Source of the DNA: Ashinkailepas kermadecensis
Taxonomy: Eukaryota > Arthropoda > Thecostraca > Neolepadidae
Assembly: GCA_034440615.1 (NCBI GenBank)
Contig: JAOTOM010005127.1
Span: 667,501 to 731,500, forward strand
Length of the DNA stretch: 64,000 nucleotides
Direction: 5' to 3'
This document shows, in pieces, positions 9,585-21,435 of the stretch (position 1 is its first letter; each line of letters begins with the position of its first letter). The position numbers and the translations under genes are program-made. A model generated the notes under the pieces. That model made no database searches. It saw only the letters and a list, made by a program, of their open reading frames with translations, and was not told where the DNA came from.

Positions 9585-9995
9585 GTGGCGACGCCCCAAT
9601 ATGACTTCAGTGTGACTTCAATGCGAGCAATGTCACGAACATGACTCCAATATTGTTCATCTCGCCAACATGACTCCACTATGATTAATGTGACCAGCAT
9701 GCCTCCAATATGGTTCATCTCACCAATATGACTCCACCACAACTCCACTATGACTTCATTATGATTAATTATATTCACTATAATATCCACCAATATGACT
9801 CCATTATATGATTAATAATGTCACCAACATGACTCCAATATGGTTCATCTGGCCAAGACAACTCCATCTGATTCATTCATCATCATTCATCATGATGAAT
9901 GAATGAGTGAACAAAATCACTTCATCTCATTCATCATTCATCTCACCACGATGACTCCAATATGATCCACATCACCAATATGATCCACATCACCA
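9585..9995 (+). repeat. Degenerate minisatellite, 'ACATGACTCCAATATG'
   Basis: About 20 irregular units built from ACCAACATGACTCCAATATG and GGTTCATCTC words, ending in four ATCACCAATATGATCCAC units near TFAM exon B. Intronic. Confidence 0.75.
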
Positions 9996-10132
9996 ATACG
10001 ATCCACATCACCAGTACGACTCCTCCAACTCGAACCACCGTTTCACCAGCGACACAATGCTTCTCGCACGGCTCGTGACGCCGGCGGCGCCGACCACCGC
10101 AGCCGCCCTGGCCAGACGCCGGCGCCACTCAC

Positions 10133-10230
10133 CTCCCACTGTTTGCGCTCCGCCAGGTACTGCTCGTTGAGGCGCTGGCGAGCCGTCGGGTCGAGAGCTT
10201 TCCACAGTCGAGAGGCTTGCACTAGTATCT
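10133..10230 (-). CDS. TFAM: TFAM-like gene, exon B (HMG box 1, second half)
   Basis: Minus-strand exon of 98 nt with acceptor GTCGTACCCGCAG and donor GTGAGT. Its first two bases complete a Glu codon with the last G of exon A, and it ends in phase 0. It encodes ILVQASRLWKALDPTARQRL then NEQYLAERKQWE. This is helices 2 and 3 of an HMG box, with the core Trp (RLWKAL) and the QRLNEQYLAERKQW helix. TFAM box 1 has the same RIAQRW-type helix here. It joins exon C without a break. Confidence 0.88.
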
Positions 10231-10324
10231 CTGCGGGTACGACAGCAATTTTGGTTGGTTGGCTATTTGGGCTCAGAGGCGCATCGACTGCGTTGGTCGT
10301 ACAGCGCCCAGATAGCAATTTTGG

Positions 10325-10795
10325 AGACATGTCGTCAAATCTGGGACACAGCATCAACTCTGGAGAAATGCTATCAACTCCGGGGACACGATGCCCGCCA
10401 TAGGTGCACAACATTAATTCTAGGGGAGCATCAACCCTGGTGGCACAACACCAACTCTGGGAACACATCACCAACTCTGAGGACACAACACCAACTCTGA
10501 GGACACATCACCAACTCTGAGGACACATCACCAACTCTGAGGACACAACACCAACTCTGAGGACACCACACCAACTCTGAGGACACAACACCAACTCTGA
10601 GGACACATCACCAACTCTGAGGACACATCAACCCTGATGCCCGCCATTAATTCTAGGGGAGCATCAACCCTGGGGGCACAACACCAACTCTGAGGACACA
10701 ACACCAACTCTGAGGACACATCAACCCTGGGGACACAATACCAACTCTGGGGACATGACATCAACCCTGTGAACACAACATCAACTCTTGAGACA
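10325..10795 (-). repeat. 20-bp minisatellite, 'ACACCAACTCTGAGGACACA'
   Basis: About 20 units of ACCAACTCTGAGGACACAAC and near variants, looser at both ends. It lies in the intron between exons A and B, some 100 bases short of the exon B acceptor. Confidence 0.9.
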
Positions 10796-10948
10796 TGTCA
10801 TATGGTCACCACCAGTAGCTGGGAGAACAGCTGTGGTCAGCACCAGTAGCTGGGAGAACAGCTGTGGTCAGCACCAGTAGCTGGGAGAACAGCTGTGGTC
10901 ACCACCAGTAGCTGGGAGTACAGACATGGTCACCACCAGGGACTGGTA
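10796..10948 (+). repeat. 31-bp minisatellite, 'CACCAGTAGCTGGGAGAACA'
   Basis: Four to five units of about 31 bp containing CAGTAGCTGGGAGAACAGCT and GTGGTCA. Intronic, between TFAM exons A and B. Confidence 0.88.
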
Positions 10949-11060
10949 GCACACAGACTTTACATAGGCTGCCCCTCACCTTCACCCTGTCTTGCTTTAT
11001 CAATCCTTCCTTCCACACACACAGTGGAGACACCCCTGACCTGGCCTGACCTCCACTGAC

Positions 11061-11197
11061 CTGTATTGCGAGCATCTGGCTGCTCCGCTCTGAGCTTGGG
11101 CATGATTTCTTTGATGAACTTGATGTAGCCAGTGTGGGGCCTTTTTGGCGGTAAAGACGGCGGATCCGAGTCGGCCGTCTTGGTTCTGGCAGCGCAT
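11061..11197 (-). CDS. TFAM: TFAM-like gene, exon A (HMG box 1, first half)
   Basis: Minus-strand exon with donor GTCAGT after ...AATACAG. The acceptor is either GGGTTCTCAG (start 11197) or CGCTGCCAG (start 11185); both give the same phase. It encodes ARTKTADSDPPSLPPKRPHT then GYIKFIKEIMPKLRAEQPDA and RNT. PPKRPHTGYIKFIKE is the N-terminal strand and first helix of an HMG box. The first residues are low-complexity, as expected just after a mitochondrial targeting peptide. The upstream exon with the start codon and targeting peptide was not found. The acceptor is preceded by an array of TTCTCAG-containing units. Confidence 0.85.
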
Positions 11198-11512
11198 CTG
11201 AGAACCCGACAGGTGTGTCTGAGAACCCTGTGCAGTTTCATACCACTGACAGCACTCCCAACTGGTCTGTCTGAGAACCATGTTTATCTCCACATCACTA
11301 ACAGTGCTCCCAGCTGGTCTATCCGAGAACCCTGTGCAGTTTCACACCACTGACAGCACTCCCAACTGGTCTGTCTGAGAATCCTACTTGGTTTCACATC
11401 ACTAACAGCAGTGCTCCGAACTGGCCTCAGAACCCAGTGTGGTTTCACATATCTGATGGCACTCCCAACTGGTCAGTATGAGAACCCTGTGCAGTTTCAC
11501 ATCACTGTCAGC
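11198..11512 (-). repeat. Acceptor-derived minisatellite upstream of TFAM exon A
   Basis: About five units of roughly 62 bp. On the minus strand each contains CAGGGTTCTCAGACAGACC, matching the genuine acceptor GGGTTCTCAG and its flank. The array abuts exon A. Confidence 0.82.
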
Positions 11513-11519
11513 CCTCCGG

Positions 11520-11650
11520 GGTGGCAGTAGCTCAGTTGGCTGGGTGTTACAATCCTTGATAGCAAGATTATAGGATTGCATCACACGGCCAGCCGGACTG
11601 CCAAGTCGGCCTGCGATCAATTGGCATAGGAGGCTGGTGATGCCACAAAA
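11520..11650 (+). mobile_element. tRNA-derived SINE fragment
   Basis: The head GGCAGTAGCTCAGTTGGCTG is a canonical A box. The B-box position is degenerate (GGATTGCATCACAC), so this is an old SINE and not a working tRNA. Confidence 0.6.
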
Positions 11651-11669
11651 CCTGGCAGTTTGTTTGTTT

Positions 11670-11815
11670 GTTTACCGGGTGTTTCACAGCACACTTTATG
11701 CACAATCATGGCTAATGGTTGGCTAATGGTAATGGGCTCAGAAGTGCAAATGTTGAACTCAGGACCTTTGGTACCCAGGTCTCAACACCTTAACCACTTG
11801 GCCATCCCCACCCTG
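11670..11815 (-). mobile_element. tRNA-derived SINE (subfamily C), minus strand
   Basis: On the minus strand it reads GGCCAAGTGGTTAAGGTGTTG-like A-box DNA, ACCTGGGTACCAAAGG, then the B box AGTTCAACATTTGC. It is a relative of the 3571-3773 element. Confidence 0.65.
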
Positions 11816-12080
11816 TTACCTAGCAGTTGAATGCAAAGTAAAAGAGCCTGTGGTTGTTGTTGTTTTTTTACTGATCGAGCTCACCAAAGCCTTTCAATAT
11901 AGAGGATGTGGGGTAGGTTTTCACTTTTTTGTGGTATTCTGAAGCATGTCAGATATATCCTTCAAGGGAAATGTTTCAAAATGTTGTGCATTACTCCCAT
12001 CCTGTCATGACCATTATGTTGCACCTCAGTGTCCTCGGCTGTTACAACAGCGAGGGATAAGTAGTCTAGGACGAATAGAC
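11816..12080. other. Unannotated DNA
   Basis: AT-rich sequence with no recognised gene or repeat. Confidence 0.4.
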
Positions 12081-12240
12081 GGGGACGAGTAGTCTAGCGG
12101 TAAGTTGCTCGTCTCACAATCGAAAGATTGTGGGTTCAAGTCTCACCTGTCGCTACTCTTCGCCCGCGACCAATCGGCGTGAGAGATTGGCGACGCTACA
12201 TGACTGAACGGTCGATGTGTCGTAAAAACCAACAACCAAC
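12081..12240 (+). mobile_element. tRNA-derived SINE (subfamily A), copy 2
   Basis: Head GGGGACGAGTAGTCTAGCGG, B box GTGGGTTCAAGTCTC, body CTGTCGCTACTCTTCGCCCG and GACGCTACATGACTGAACGG, then the tail AAAACCAACAACCAAC. Over 90% like the copies at 36369 and 44426 by eye. Confidence 0.88.
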
Positions 12241-12581
12241 GGCGAAGGACAACTTTATGTCATTCTCCTGAATTCATGAAAAAGTATCCTTAATGGACTT
12301 GGCTGCATTTAATGGACACACTGCACTCAAATCTTGGCACATTGCAGTATGAATATAAGGTAAAGTTGTGCTTTAAGGAGTTTCATTATTTTGGGGATTT
12401 TTTTGCAATGCCATGTTTATGACGTGATTCTGAAGATGCAACGACTGGTTTTCGCAGCTTATGCTTAATTTTCAAGTTGAACAAAGACATCATAGATGTG
12501 TTGTTATGATTACCTAACCACACAAGCAGTTCTCATACTATATTTTTCGGGAATACCACATTTATGAATGTGATTTTAGTG

Positions 12582-13048
12582 CAGTGATAAATTATTCATG
12601 AAATAGGGTGGAATATACCACTTTCTGAACACTAAATCGACATCCATCCCAATGAAGTATCGACATCGTGTTTCGTGATGAGTCTTTATATCTACTTTTC
12701 AACAGTATCTTGTTGATAAGTACCATGATGCTTATCATTGCAGATTGTAATGCACGAACATCTCTTAGCGCAATTCCAGGTAAGAGGATTACCTATGATG
12801 TGGTCTGTTATACAATATCACTTGATAAGGATATGTATTTTGAATCGTTATTGCTACAATAGTTGTCCCGAAGTTTGATACCTCAAACAAAGAAAAAAGG
12901 TGCACTTATGAGTATGCTGCTGGATCAAAATCGTGCTTAAAGAACCTATCAGTCACGTTAAGTGACATCGTTTCAATGACGAATTTCGGCATCATACTGT
13001 ACTCGTTTCGACATCTCACACCTAACAAGAACCATTATTTTAACACCG
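12582..13048 (+). mobile_element. hAT-like MITE, copy 3
   Basis: Starts CAGTGATAAATTATTCATG and ends CATTATTTTAACACCG. Flanking octamers TTTTAGTG and TTCTGGTG match at 6 of 8 positions. The internal words AGGGTGGAATATACCACTTT and CGTTTCGACATCTCACACCT are shared with the other copies. Non-coding. Confidence 0.82.
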
Positions 13049-13075
13049 TTCTGGTGTTTTTCAGTTATGATTAAG

Positions 13076-13198
13076 GGTTGGTTGGTTGGTTATTGGTTTT
13101 ACGACACGTCGACCGTTGAGTCATATAGCGTCACCAATCTCTCACGCCGATTGGTCGCGGGCGAAGAGTAGCGACAGGTGAGATTCGAACCCACATAT
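13076..13198 (-). mobile_element. tRNA-derived SINE (subfamily A), truncated
   Basis: Minus-strand copy of the SINE body and B box (GTGGGTTCGAATCTCACC). Its tRNA head is missing; the break falls at the start of the MITE at 13209. Confidence 0.82.
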
Positions 13199-13208
13199 TT
13201 TTTTTATA

Positions 13209-13813
13209 CAGGGTATTTTAATGTAAAAATCATGATGCGACCACTCATTTTCTCCGCAAATAATTATTTTTCGGTTGGCAAACAAATACACGACCATAAT
13301 CTTCACTCTGCAAACATAGCACATCGCGTATAATTATCCGTACCTGGTGTCACAGACGTGATAAAGAAGACAATCAACACTTCATGCACTCGATTTAATA
13401 CTCTTTGTCATCAAAAACCTTATGTTTCTGCCTTAATTTGACATTATCTCAGAGAATGAATACTCGCAACACGTCGTGCCAGCAACCGTCGATAAGGGCC
13501 GGAAATTTCTTGTGATGCTGTATTATTTTATTTTCAATATATTTGATGACGTTATGGCGGAAAAACTTGGTTCGGACGATTCTGGTTTTCCGGTTAGGTT
13601 AGGTTAGATTATATTATGATATAATATATTTTATATAGTATGCTACATTATCTTAGTCTAGGTTCGGTTAGGTTAGTTTTTTTTCTTCCCCCGACTTAAT
13701 GCATATGACGTCATCAAATCATTATGACGTCATCAACCGTCACTGACTTAAAAGTAATCATTTGCGGAGAAAATGAGTGGTCGCATCATGATTTTTACGT
13801 TAAAATACCCTGT
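13209..13813 (+). mobile_element. Tc1/mariner-like MITE with about 57-bp TIRs
   Basis: Inverted ends CAGGGTATTTTAATGTAAAA and the complement of TTTTACGTTAAAATACCCTG continue with near identity through the CATCATGATT/GCGACCACTCATTTTCTCCGC stretch. Both ends are bounded by TA dinucleotides (13207-13208 and 13814-13815), the Tc1/mariner target duplication. It is 605 bp, with an AT-rich centre and no transposase. It also holds degenerate GGTTAGG words. Confidence 0.85.
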
Positions 13814-14034
13814 ATTTAAAAAAAAATCAAAAAGATCACATTTTACCTGTTTCTGGAAATTTACCTAAATTTTTTAGTCTCCACCTTTTTCCTCAGATAT
13901 TGCACACAAACACCTGTGCTCCCTAACACCAGAACAGAATGGTGGCAGATGGACATGCCTCCTCCATTCTCTGCCAGAATATATTGCATTTACATATGAG
14001 ATACTGCAACTTTAACAGAATAATAATTAAATAG

Positions 14035-14225
14035 GAAAACCTAACCTAACCTGGCCTAACCCAATCAAATTTCATATAATACAAACTAATATAACCTCAT
14101 AGTATTTCGTAAAAATTAACAAGCTGTAGATGCTAATTCTACCAACATGATAATTGAATTGGAAAACCTAACCTAACCTAACAAAACCCAATCCAACCTA
14201 ACATAAACTAACCTAATCAAATATT
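14035..14225 (+). repeat. Degenerate CCTAA (TTAGG-type) tracts
   Basis: Runs such as CCTAACCTAACCTGGCCTAA and CCTAACCTAACCTAACAAAA are interspersed with AT-rich DNA. TTAGG is the arthropod telomere motif; here the tracts are short, degenerate and interstitial. Confidence 0.6.
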
Positions 14226-15695
14226 ATCCAACCAGAACAAATGTAAACAAAATGTTAATATAAAAATATGTTATAGGTAGTTATATACCTACAGTATATA
14301 TGCATGCACGCTATATGACCTGTGCAGTCGATGCACCCCTGAACCACAATAAAATAACAGTACATATGCACATACCTATATAGGTACCAATGTACTTATA
14401 TTTGTTTATATTATAACAAATGGTATAATATAAACAAATGTTGTAATGACAAAATTAAAGCCATATCTAGGCCATGATGTCATCCTTACCAACATACAGG
14501 ATCTTACTACCACACAAGTTTCTGCTTGAGTGCATGTTGACTAAGATGTTGCAATGATGTTGTAAGCATTTTGAACGTGAAAAATAGTTGAATCAACTCC
14601 ATGCAGTGTTGAATTTCCCTTTAATCATGTCTGAGAGGCATGAGGTGAGGAGTGGATAAATTATGGCACAAAGAACAGCAGTGCAGTATGGATGGTGCAT
14701 TGTAGGGATGATCACTATGATCAACCCTACAATCAACTGATCAACCAATCAACAATCACAACAATACAATCAACCCTACAATCAACCACGAGGTAAGCAC
14801 AAGCTGTGGAAACAAGTGGTCACATGTTCCTGATCATGTGAACTAACATGGTATTCTGAAAGAAAATTCCAAAACAATCCAAAACACATTAAAACACAAA
14901 AAAAACTAGATATAATGCATAGATCAGCCATGATAGATACTAATTGGACTTGGAAGAGTAGCTTTAGTTATCTGTATTTCATTTTGCTGAGCTCATATTA
15001 TACTTTGTTTGATGACTATTTACTGGCAGATGCACTGGCTGCCCACTTGGAAGTATTTAAATTCTGCTTAAAGTACACTTTCCAGCTCCCATTCCTTGCC
15101 CTGTCAATCTATCCATATTTTCTCCAATCTAAAGGATTAGCATAATTGCAGATACCAACTCCACTTGATTGGTCAGGAACTCATCTTTGGATGACATGAA
15201 ACTCAACAATTTGAGGAACCATCCAGGTGAGAGAACATTTTGATGTTTGTGCATTTTGGCCATGCCAAGCAGATACTTCTGTTCGGCAAATCATTCTTAT
15301 TATGATTGGCCACCTTGCCCATGAATTAACATTGCTATTCACCTAGCTTACCAGTAATTAAAGATTGCCACAGTGTGTATTCCCAACTTAACTTGAAGCT
15401 CACCTTAATGAAAGAGATGCCATCATCCTTTCTATCGGGTGATTTCTGGCAAAACCCAAGATTCTCAGCGCCATCTTGCAAATAGAAAACCAGCTTGAGG
15501 AAGATTATACCTTCGAAAAAAATTGTATGGCCAATGCAAGGTTTCAGAACTGGGTTTTACTCCTCGATATAAAATATTACAGACTACCAATGCTGATCAA
15601 CGCGCCACATCCTCGTCATTTTAGCGTCATTACCCCAGACACCCGCGGAAGTAAGGCGACACGTTTTATACCTGCTGTCGTTTGCCAGCCGTCAA
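14226..15695. other. Unannotated AT-rich DNA
   Basis: No exon, RNA or transposon signature was recognised. Short open frames (for example 14915-15145) have no recognisable features. Confidence 0.4.
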
Positions 15696-15702
15696 CTAAC
15701 CA

Positions 15703-16838
15703 TGGATCATGTACGCCTGGATTGGAAACCAACAGCTGTTTGCGTATCGGCCCACTCAGCTGAGGGTAAGTAAAATCACGGAAACGCGGCCGGTTTTAGG
15801 CCGTGCGCCTATGGGATTTCAGGGTACGCATTTCGTATTCGCATTTTTTCCAATTGATTCAGCCATCCCAGAAGGATTGCATCAGCCTTTCACGATACGA
15901 GCTGCCCGACGGAGTAGTCGGGCGGGCGGCCCGGTTCCGATAACTGGAACAGGTAACTGACCTGATAAAGTGCTGCTATATAGGTGACCTGAGGTCACAT
16001 GTCGGGTTTAGCATCTGTGTTTCATCATATAGTAATGTCCAAAACATCATGGATGCCCATTCTGGAGCATTTAAACACATTCACAGCGATCCATAACAAT
16101 GACAAGCCAAGCCACGCAAAACAAGAAAATTTTGACAAATGTGACCTCATTTGACCTTGAAGATATTGACCTAAGGTCATGAAATGTGCACACAATGGAG
16201 TTCACTACCGTACCTATTCACCCTGCGAATTTCGTTCCTCCAGCTTTAATAGGAGCCGAGATCTTAGGGGGGGGCTGAATCCGCCCCCCCCTCCAGTGCG
16301 CGTAATTTTCAGAGACCCTCCAGGGCGCGTGTTAAGGGTGAAACTGCCCCCTCAATGCTTGCTTCCCCCACCCGGAATAATTTCAACTTCTAACATGGGA
16401 GCCTATGGAATGTGACCCCCTATTCATTTTGGTCTGCCTATTGCCTTCATGTATTTTTCCCCCTCCGATCCTTTTAATAAATCAACATTGGTGGGCCGAC
16501 ACTTTCGTATAAATGGGCTCCCTCTCACAGATGCATTCACTTTGCATCACGACAACTTCAGAACGGAGCGTAATAAATCAATAAGGAAATAATGGTAAGG
16601 TTCCTTGATCAATTCTGTATAATGAAAGGCAGATGCAATCCTCCTGGGGTGGCTGAATACATTGGAAAAAATTCAAATACGAAATGCGTACCCCGAGCTC
16701 CCATAGGCGCACGGCCTAAAACTGGCCGCGTTTCCGTGTTTTTACTTACCCTCCGCTAGGTGGCAGGTCGGTGCCGCTGATACGCGCAGATCAAAGGCGC
16801 CGACGCGGAGTTTCCAATCCAGGCGTACATCATCCATG
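15703..16838. mobile_element. Long-TIR foldback element, copy 1
   Basis: A 1136-bp element with inverted arms of roughly 200 bp: CATGGATCATGTACGCCTGG against the complement of CCAGGCGTACATCATCCATG. A perfect 7-bp target duplication AACTAAC lies at 15696-15702 and 16839-16845. The arms share CGCCTATGGGATTTCAGGG-type words with the copy at 31800. Internally it holds one unit (about 16455-16560) of the sequence that is a 13-unit minisatellite in the second copy. It encodes no transposase. Confidence 0.9.
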
Positions 16839-16845
16839 AACTAAC

Positions 16846-17895
16846 TGCTGAATTACGCTGGCATCAAAGGATATTTGGAATAGTTATCCAGGTTAGAATA
16901 GATTAAAATAGCATTGGCTTGAGGGACAGGGTGGAGAAACGTCAGCAAACTAAGTGGAATTTAGCATCAAGCCTATATTGTTGCATGGAAAGAACAACCC
17001 ACGAAAACCCTCCCATATCCTAGAGGGCACGAGGTCAGTGCCGGATCCAGGTTTTGGCCAAGGGGACCCACCCAGACACACATAGTTGTGATGTCTCCTG
17101 AACTTTAGTGCCCTTATAGTGTCGCTGAAAGCTCCCCATCATGAAATGCTTTGTTAACCGCAGTGGAGGCAGTGCGTTGCGAAAATGTATGAGCTTTATT
17201 ACCGGTACCATCGTACCATAGTAGATCTGACGGGAACACCGGGACATGTTCCCGCTCCTCCTGTCCAGATATGAGGTGCGGCACCCCTTCGACTTAATAA
17301 GGAACTTCTCCCAATACGCTCGAGCGTATCCCCTCGCTCAACGAGTTTTGTTTTCAGCCGATGGCTTCCTGCACAGAGTAGAAAATGTGCTTCCTTCGAA
17401 GAAATTGGGCCCCTCTCCAGTGAACATGCGCTCCCGCTCGACCCGCGCACCCGCTCGACAGCGACCTACTATCGACTGGCTGCTATTGATATACAGAACT
17501 CATCCCGACGTATGTTGACATTCCGTGCCAGTTTGCCGATGTCGGCATGCCGCTTACGAGATCGCGGGGTCGTCCCAACACATGTCGAAAGCGGGTCGAC
17601 ATCGGCATGTTTGCTGGGCCCAGAACAAGTGTCCCCACCTCCGGTAAAAATTGCTGCATCCGCCATTGCATAGAATGTGTTCGTCTTCGTGGACTTCATG
17701 GTGTCGAGACAGTTCTCAGCGGATACTTTTTATCAATTCAAGCCTTCTGAAGACGGGTGATGGACTCCTGTTAATGTAAACTCTGCTTTCCAATCTCTCG
17801 TCTTCTATTCTCGACACAGTCACATTCAGGTCGAACACTCATCCCACCTTTGTCCCTCTGCCCTCAGTATCAAACTCCCCTCGCCGTTCTCCGCC
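16846..17895. other. Unannotated DNA
   Basis: Several short open frames on both strands but no recognisable exon or element. Confidence 0.4.
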
Positions 17896-17899
17896 ACCC

Positions 17900-18365
17900 C
17901 GCTGCTGCCGCGACGTGACTACACGGCCACCAATCACCAGCCCTGCACAGCCCCACGTGACCACACGGCCACCAATCACCAGCCCGCTGCTTCCGAGACG
18001 TGACCACACGGCCACCAATCACCAGCCCGGCACAGTCCCACGTGACCACCAATCACCAGCCCGGCACAGCCCCACGTGACCACATGGCCACCAATCACCA
18101 GCCCGGCACAGCCCCACGTGGCCACACGGCCACCAATCACCAGCCCGGCACAGCCCCACGTGACCACACGGCCACCAATCACCAGCCCCAGCACAGCCCC
18201 ACGTGACCACACGGCCACCAATCACCAACCCCGGCACAGCCCCACGTGACCACGCGGCCACCAATCACTAGCCCGGCACAGCCCCACGTGACTACACGGC
18301 CACCAATCACCAGCCCGGCACAGCCCCACGTGACTACACGGCCACCAATCACCAGCTTGGCACAG
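17900..18365 (+). repeat. 43-bp minisatellite, 'CCAATCACCAGCCCGGCACA'
   Basis: About eleven units: CCAATCACCAGCCCGGCACA followed by GCCCCACGTGACCACACGGC. Each unit contains a CACGTG E-box palindrome and CCAAT. No gene start is visible beside it. Confidence 0.92.
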
Positions 18366-19420
18366 CCTAGCGGCGAGGGACTGGTATCGCCCAGCACAGC
18401 CTAGCGGCGAGGGGCTCGCACCGCTCGACACAGCCGGGTCGGCCGCAGCGGACACGGCTCGAGCCGGCCGCCTACACTCAACTAAAAAAAAAACTAATGT
18501 AGCCTTTGTCTTTGGCTAGTGCCCTCTCAGTCAGCTAGGATGCCCGTCCAACGACCCCAGTCCTTCTCAATCGGTATAGAAGTCGGTCTAGAAGCATTCA
18601 GCTTTTCCCAGCTCGAGACTTTCAACTTCCGCCAGTGAGCGCTCCCCGTCGACTCGGTGGCCCTTATCGTCGGCCCGAGATCTTTTCCATCAACCTGGGG
18701 CCCTTTATAAGGTCCCGGGCTAGGGCCCTGATCCAGGGGCCTCTTATGTCGGTCCAGGGACACCGTATGTCGGTCCGGGGGCTTTTCACGTCGACCTGGA
18801 GCCCTCAACGGCCACCCGGAGGCACCGGCAAAAGTTTCTGCAACATAAATATGCACTTGTCTTGAACTTGCTTGTAAGACCCACTCGTTTTAAACGGGGC
18901 GCAACTGACCTCCATGGTCCGGCATGTCGCTAAACAAACTCGCCCTTCGCCCTCCCAACACCTCCCCTGCCCTACGCGCGACACGATGCCACTCGCGGCC
19001 GGCTCGAGTGGCCGTGCGACAGCCCGCGGCGCGTCCACGGCTGCGCTGACAAGGCCAGCTTCTGCCGTGACAACTTCTGGCCAACTTGACCAACTCCTGC
19101 CGTGACAAGAAGCAGTCGTCTCCACCGACCGGGCAAAGCCCGCCTTCCAGCACCCGCCGTCCGTCACCTCCCTGACCACCACAGCTCGACACTCGCCGAT
19201 CACCGCAGCCCGATGCTCGTCGCCACCTGTTGCCGCCGCCATTCCACTGGATGGGCAGCGGCTGCTGTTGCCGCCGTCGCCGCCGCCACCTGTCTCACAC
19301 TCGCTCCGGCGGCGCGGTGATCATTCCCGCGCGGTACGTTGTTCGCCACTTCACCTTCGCCGATGCCGTGTCCGGGAACGATAGCGGACCGCATCTGTAC
19401 GCCATCTGCACAGCGCATGC
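18366..19420. other. Unannotated GC-rich DNA
   Basis: GC-rich, with several overlapping open frames on both strands, but no domain or splice structure could be recognised. Confidence 0.35.
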
Positions 19421-19424
19421 ACAG

Positions 19425-20286
19425 TATAGGGTAGTTTTTTCCCTGGCCGTGGGAAATCTAGGGATAGACCAATCGCTTCCGCTTTGTATACCCCAGAACA
19501 GTAGGTGGACAGCTCACTCGTTAAAACTCCGTGATGAGTGACTTCCCGGGCTGGATGCTTCCTCGGCCCGCCAACTACGTTGAGTCGCGACAGGCGAACG
19601 CAAGTCCGCTCCGAAATCGCAAAGACGTGATGGTTCTACCTCGTAGTCCGAGTCTAGGTCGAGTCTCGAGCTCCGTCTCGAGCTCCGTCTCGAGCCCCGT
19701 CTCGAGCTCCCCGTTTATTTTCATTTGCACTCATATATATACACACGAGTCCGCCCACGTAAATACATTGACGGCGTACAACCCGCACTGCTATTGGCTG
19801 GTTCTACATAACACGCCAACCCGCAAGTGAACCGGGCCGTGGTTGGCCCGACACGCCAGCGGCCATTGCCCTCGCTGGACGTTGCTGACTGTTGATTCGC
19901 CGCAGGTCATGGGTTCAGTTCTAATGCACTTCTCGCACGCTGAGATTGCAGTTTTGCACGGCAGCCTGGCTGCTCGGTCGCGTGGCAACCAGCGATGACT
20001 CGTGGACGTACCCGACTGGTGGCGCCAGTAGCCTTGTGGTATGCGAACTCATCGACACGAGCTCCGGTTCTTATCAGTTATAACCTCGTAAGGTGATCTC
20101 ATCGCGGTGGCTAATAATCGAACAATGCGAGCGGCACTTGGCCTTATCTGTGATAGATCGGGTGGGCCGCATGCCTGACGCTCTTGTTGTGACAGGTGTG
20201 TGGGTGCCTCATGCGGCCCCATCGCGGTGACACATACAGTACATTCCAGAGGCTGGCTCGTTCGTATTAACTTTAACTTCGTTACA
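19425..20286 (-). repeat. 3' LTR of the gypsy element
   Basis: 862 bp, TGTAACGAAG...CTACCCTATA on the minus strand. Contains TCGAGCTCCGTCTCGAGCTC direct repeats (about 19672-19710). It differs from the other LTR at about six positions. Confidence 0.93.
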
Positions 20287-20880
20287 AATACAACGCGAGT
20301 GCTGACCTCGTGAATACGGATTGTCCAATTCGATTCTGCGATCCATTAGATTATTACGGCCATGATACATCGTGAAGTTGCGTGGTGATACATACACTTT
20401 TTATTTTATACGATTGTTTCAGTTTTCTACATGGGTTAAACTACTGGGATTTGTAGGGTTCCCAACTTCCCTGGTCCATGTTAGTTACCATGTTACACAA
20501 TGATCCTTAAATAAACATGGCACAAAATCCCCTAAATAAACATGTTACATGACATCCCCTAAATAAACACATTACATGATTACACAAGGTTATTTACGAC
20601 ACGACCCTCACTACGTTATTCCAACTATAGTTCTGTCCGTAGACGACGAGCGACCACTGCTCGTTGTCCGTCACCTCTGCACTTTTTCTCCTTTATCACT
20701 CCGATTCAGTTGGGCTAGGTGCTCTGCCTTCCATGTGCTGATGAAACAGCATGACACTCCGTCGTATCTTCTCCATTAAGTCGGCGGTGCTATCCGGCTC
20801 GTCAGGCTCGGTCAGTTGGGCGAGCTTCGGTAATGGTAACGGTCCGTTAGCATCCGCACTCGCTGTAGCGCGTACCTTCG
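20287..20880 (-). other. 3' non-coding part of the gypsy element
   Basis: Holds a short tandem repeat of CCCCTAAATAAACATGTTAC (about 20510-20580). No coding signal. Confidence 0.5.
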
Positions 20881-21435
20881 CTACTCCGGTTGCAATGTGT
20901 GATGCACCGGTGCATCCTGCAGCGTGTCTGCCAGGTGTGATTCATCAGTCACACCAATGTCCGCGTAGTCAGCTAGGTTGCTGGCCCTGCACACGGCGTC
21001 GGCGGGGACGGTGTTGCCTGCTGTGTCAGCCGTAACGGTAACGTCCTCAGAGCTGCTTACGTCGGCTGTGGGCTCGGCGGAGGCGTCCGCGGTTGCATCA
21101 CCGGCGTTCTCGGGGATGCTGGGCAGCATCGGATCACGAGCTGACGGTTCCGTGTGATGCTCCATGGGCTGGCGGCACGTGGTACACCACATTCCGTCAC
21201 CTTGATACGAAAATGGCTTGGTTATCCGCGGTCCTGGACGGCCCTGTAGTCCGAAACGGTTGATGGGGAACGTTTCCCCATCGACTGTTTTGCGGAGCAG
21301 AAGGTCTGACGGTACGAATTTGGCGAGTTCCCACGTTGCCTGTGACAACGGGAGGCCTTGCCATCCGCACAAATATTCTGTGACGCCACTGCAGTCATAC
21401 CTGACTGCAAGGATTCGTGTAATCTCGAAGTCCAT
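20881..21435 (-). pseudogene. Chromodomain-like frame of the gypsy element
   Basis: A 184-codon frame. Its first 45 or so residues resemble a chromodomain: an initial acidic/aromatic strand, the TEYLCGWQGLPLSQATWE core (compare YLVKWKGY...TWEP) and a following helix. Chromoviral Ty3/gypsy integrases often end in a chromodomain that steers integration. Here the frame stands alone because the integrase core is missing upstream. The remainder is Ala/Asp/Thr-rich with no recognised fold. Confidence 0.6.
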
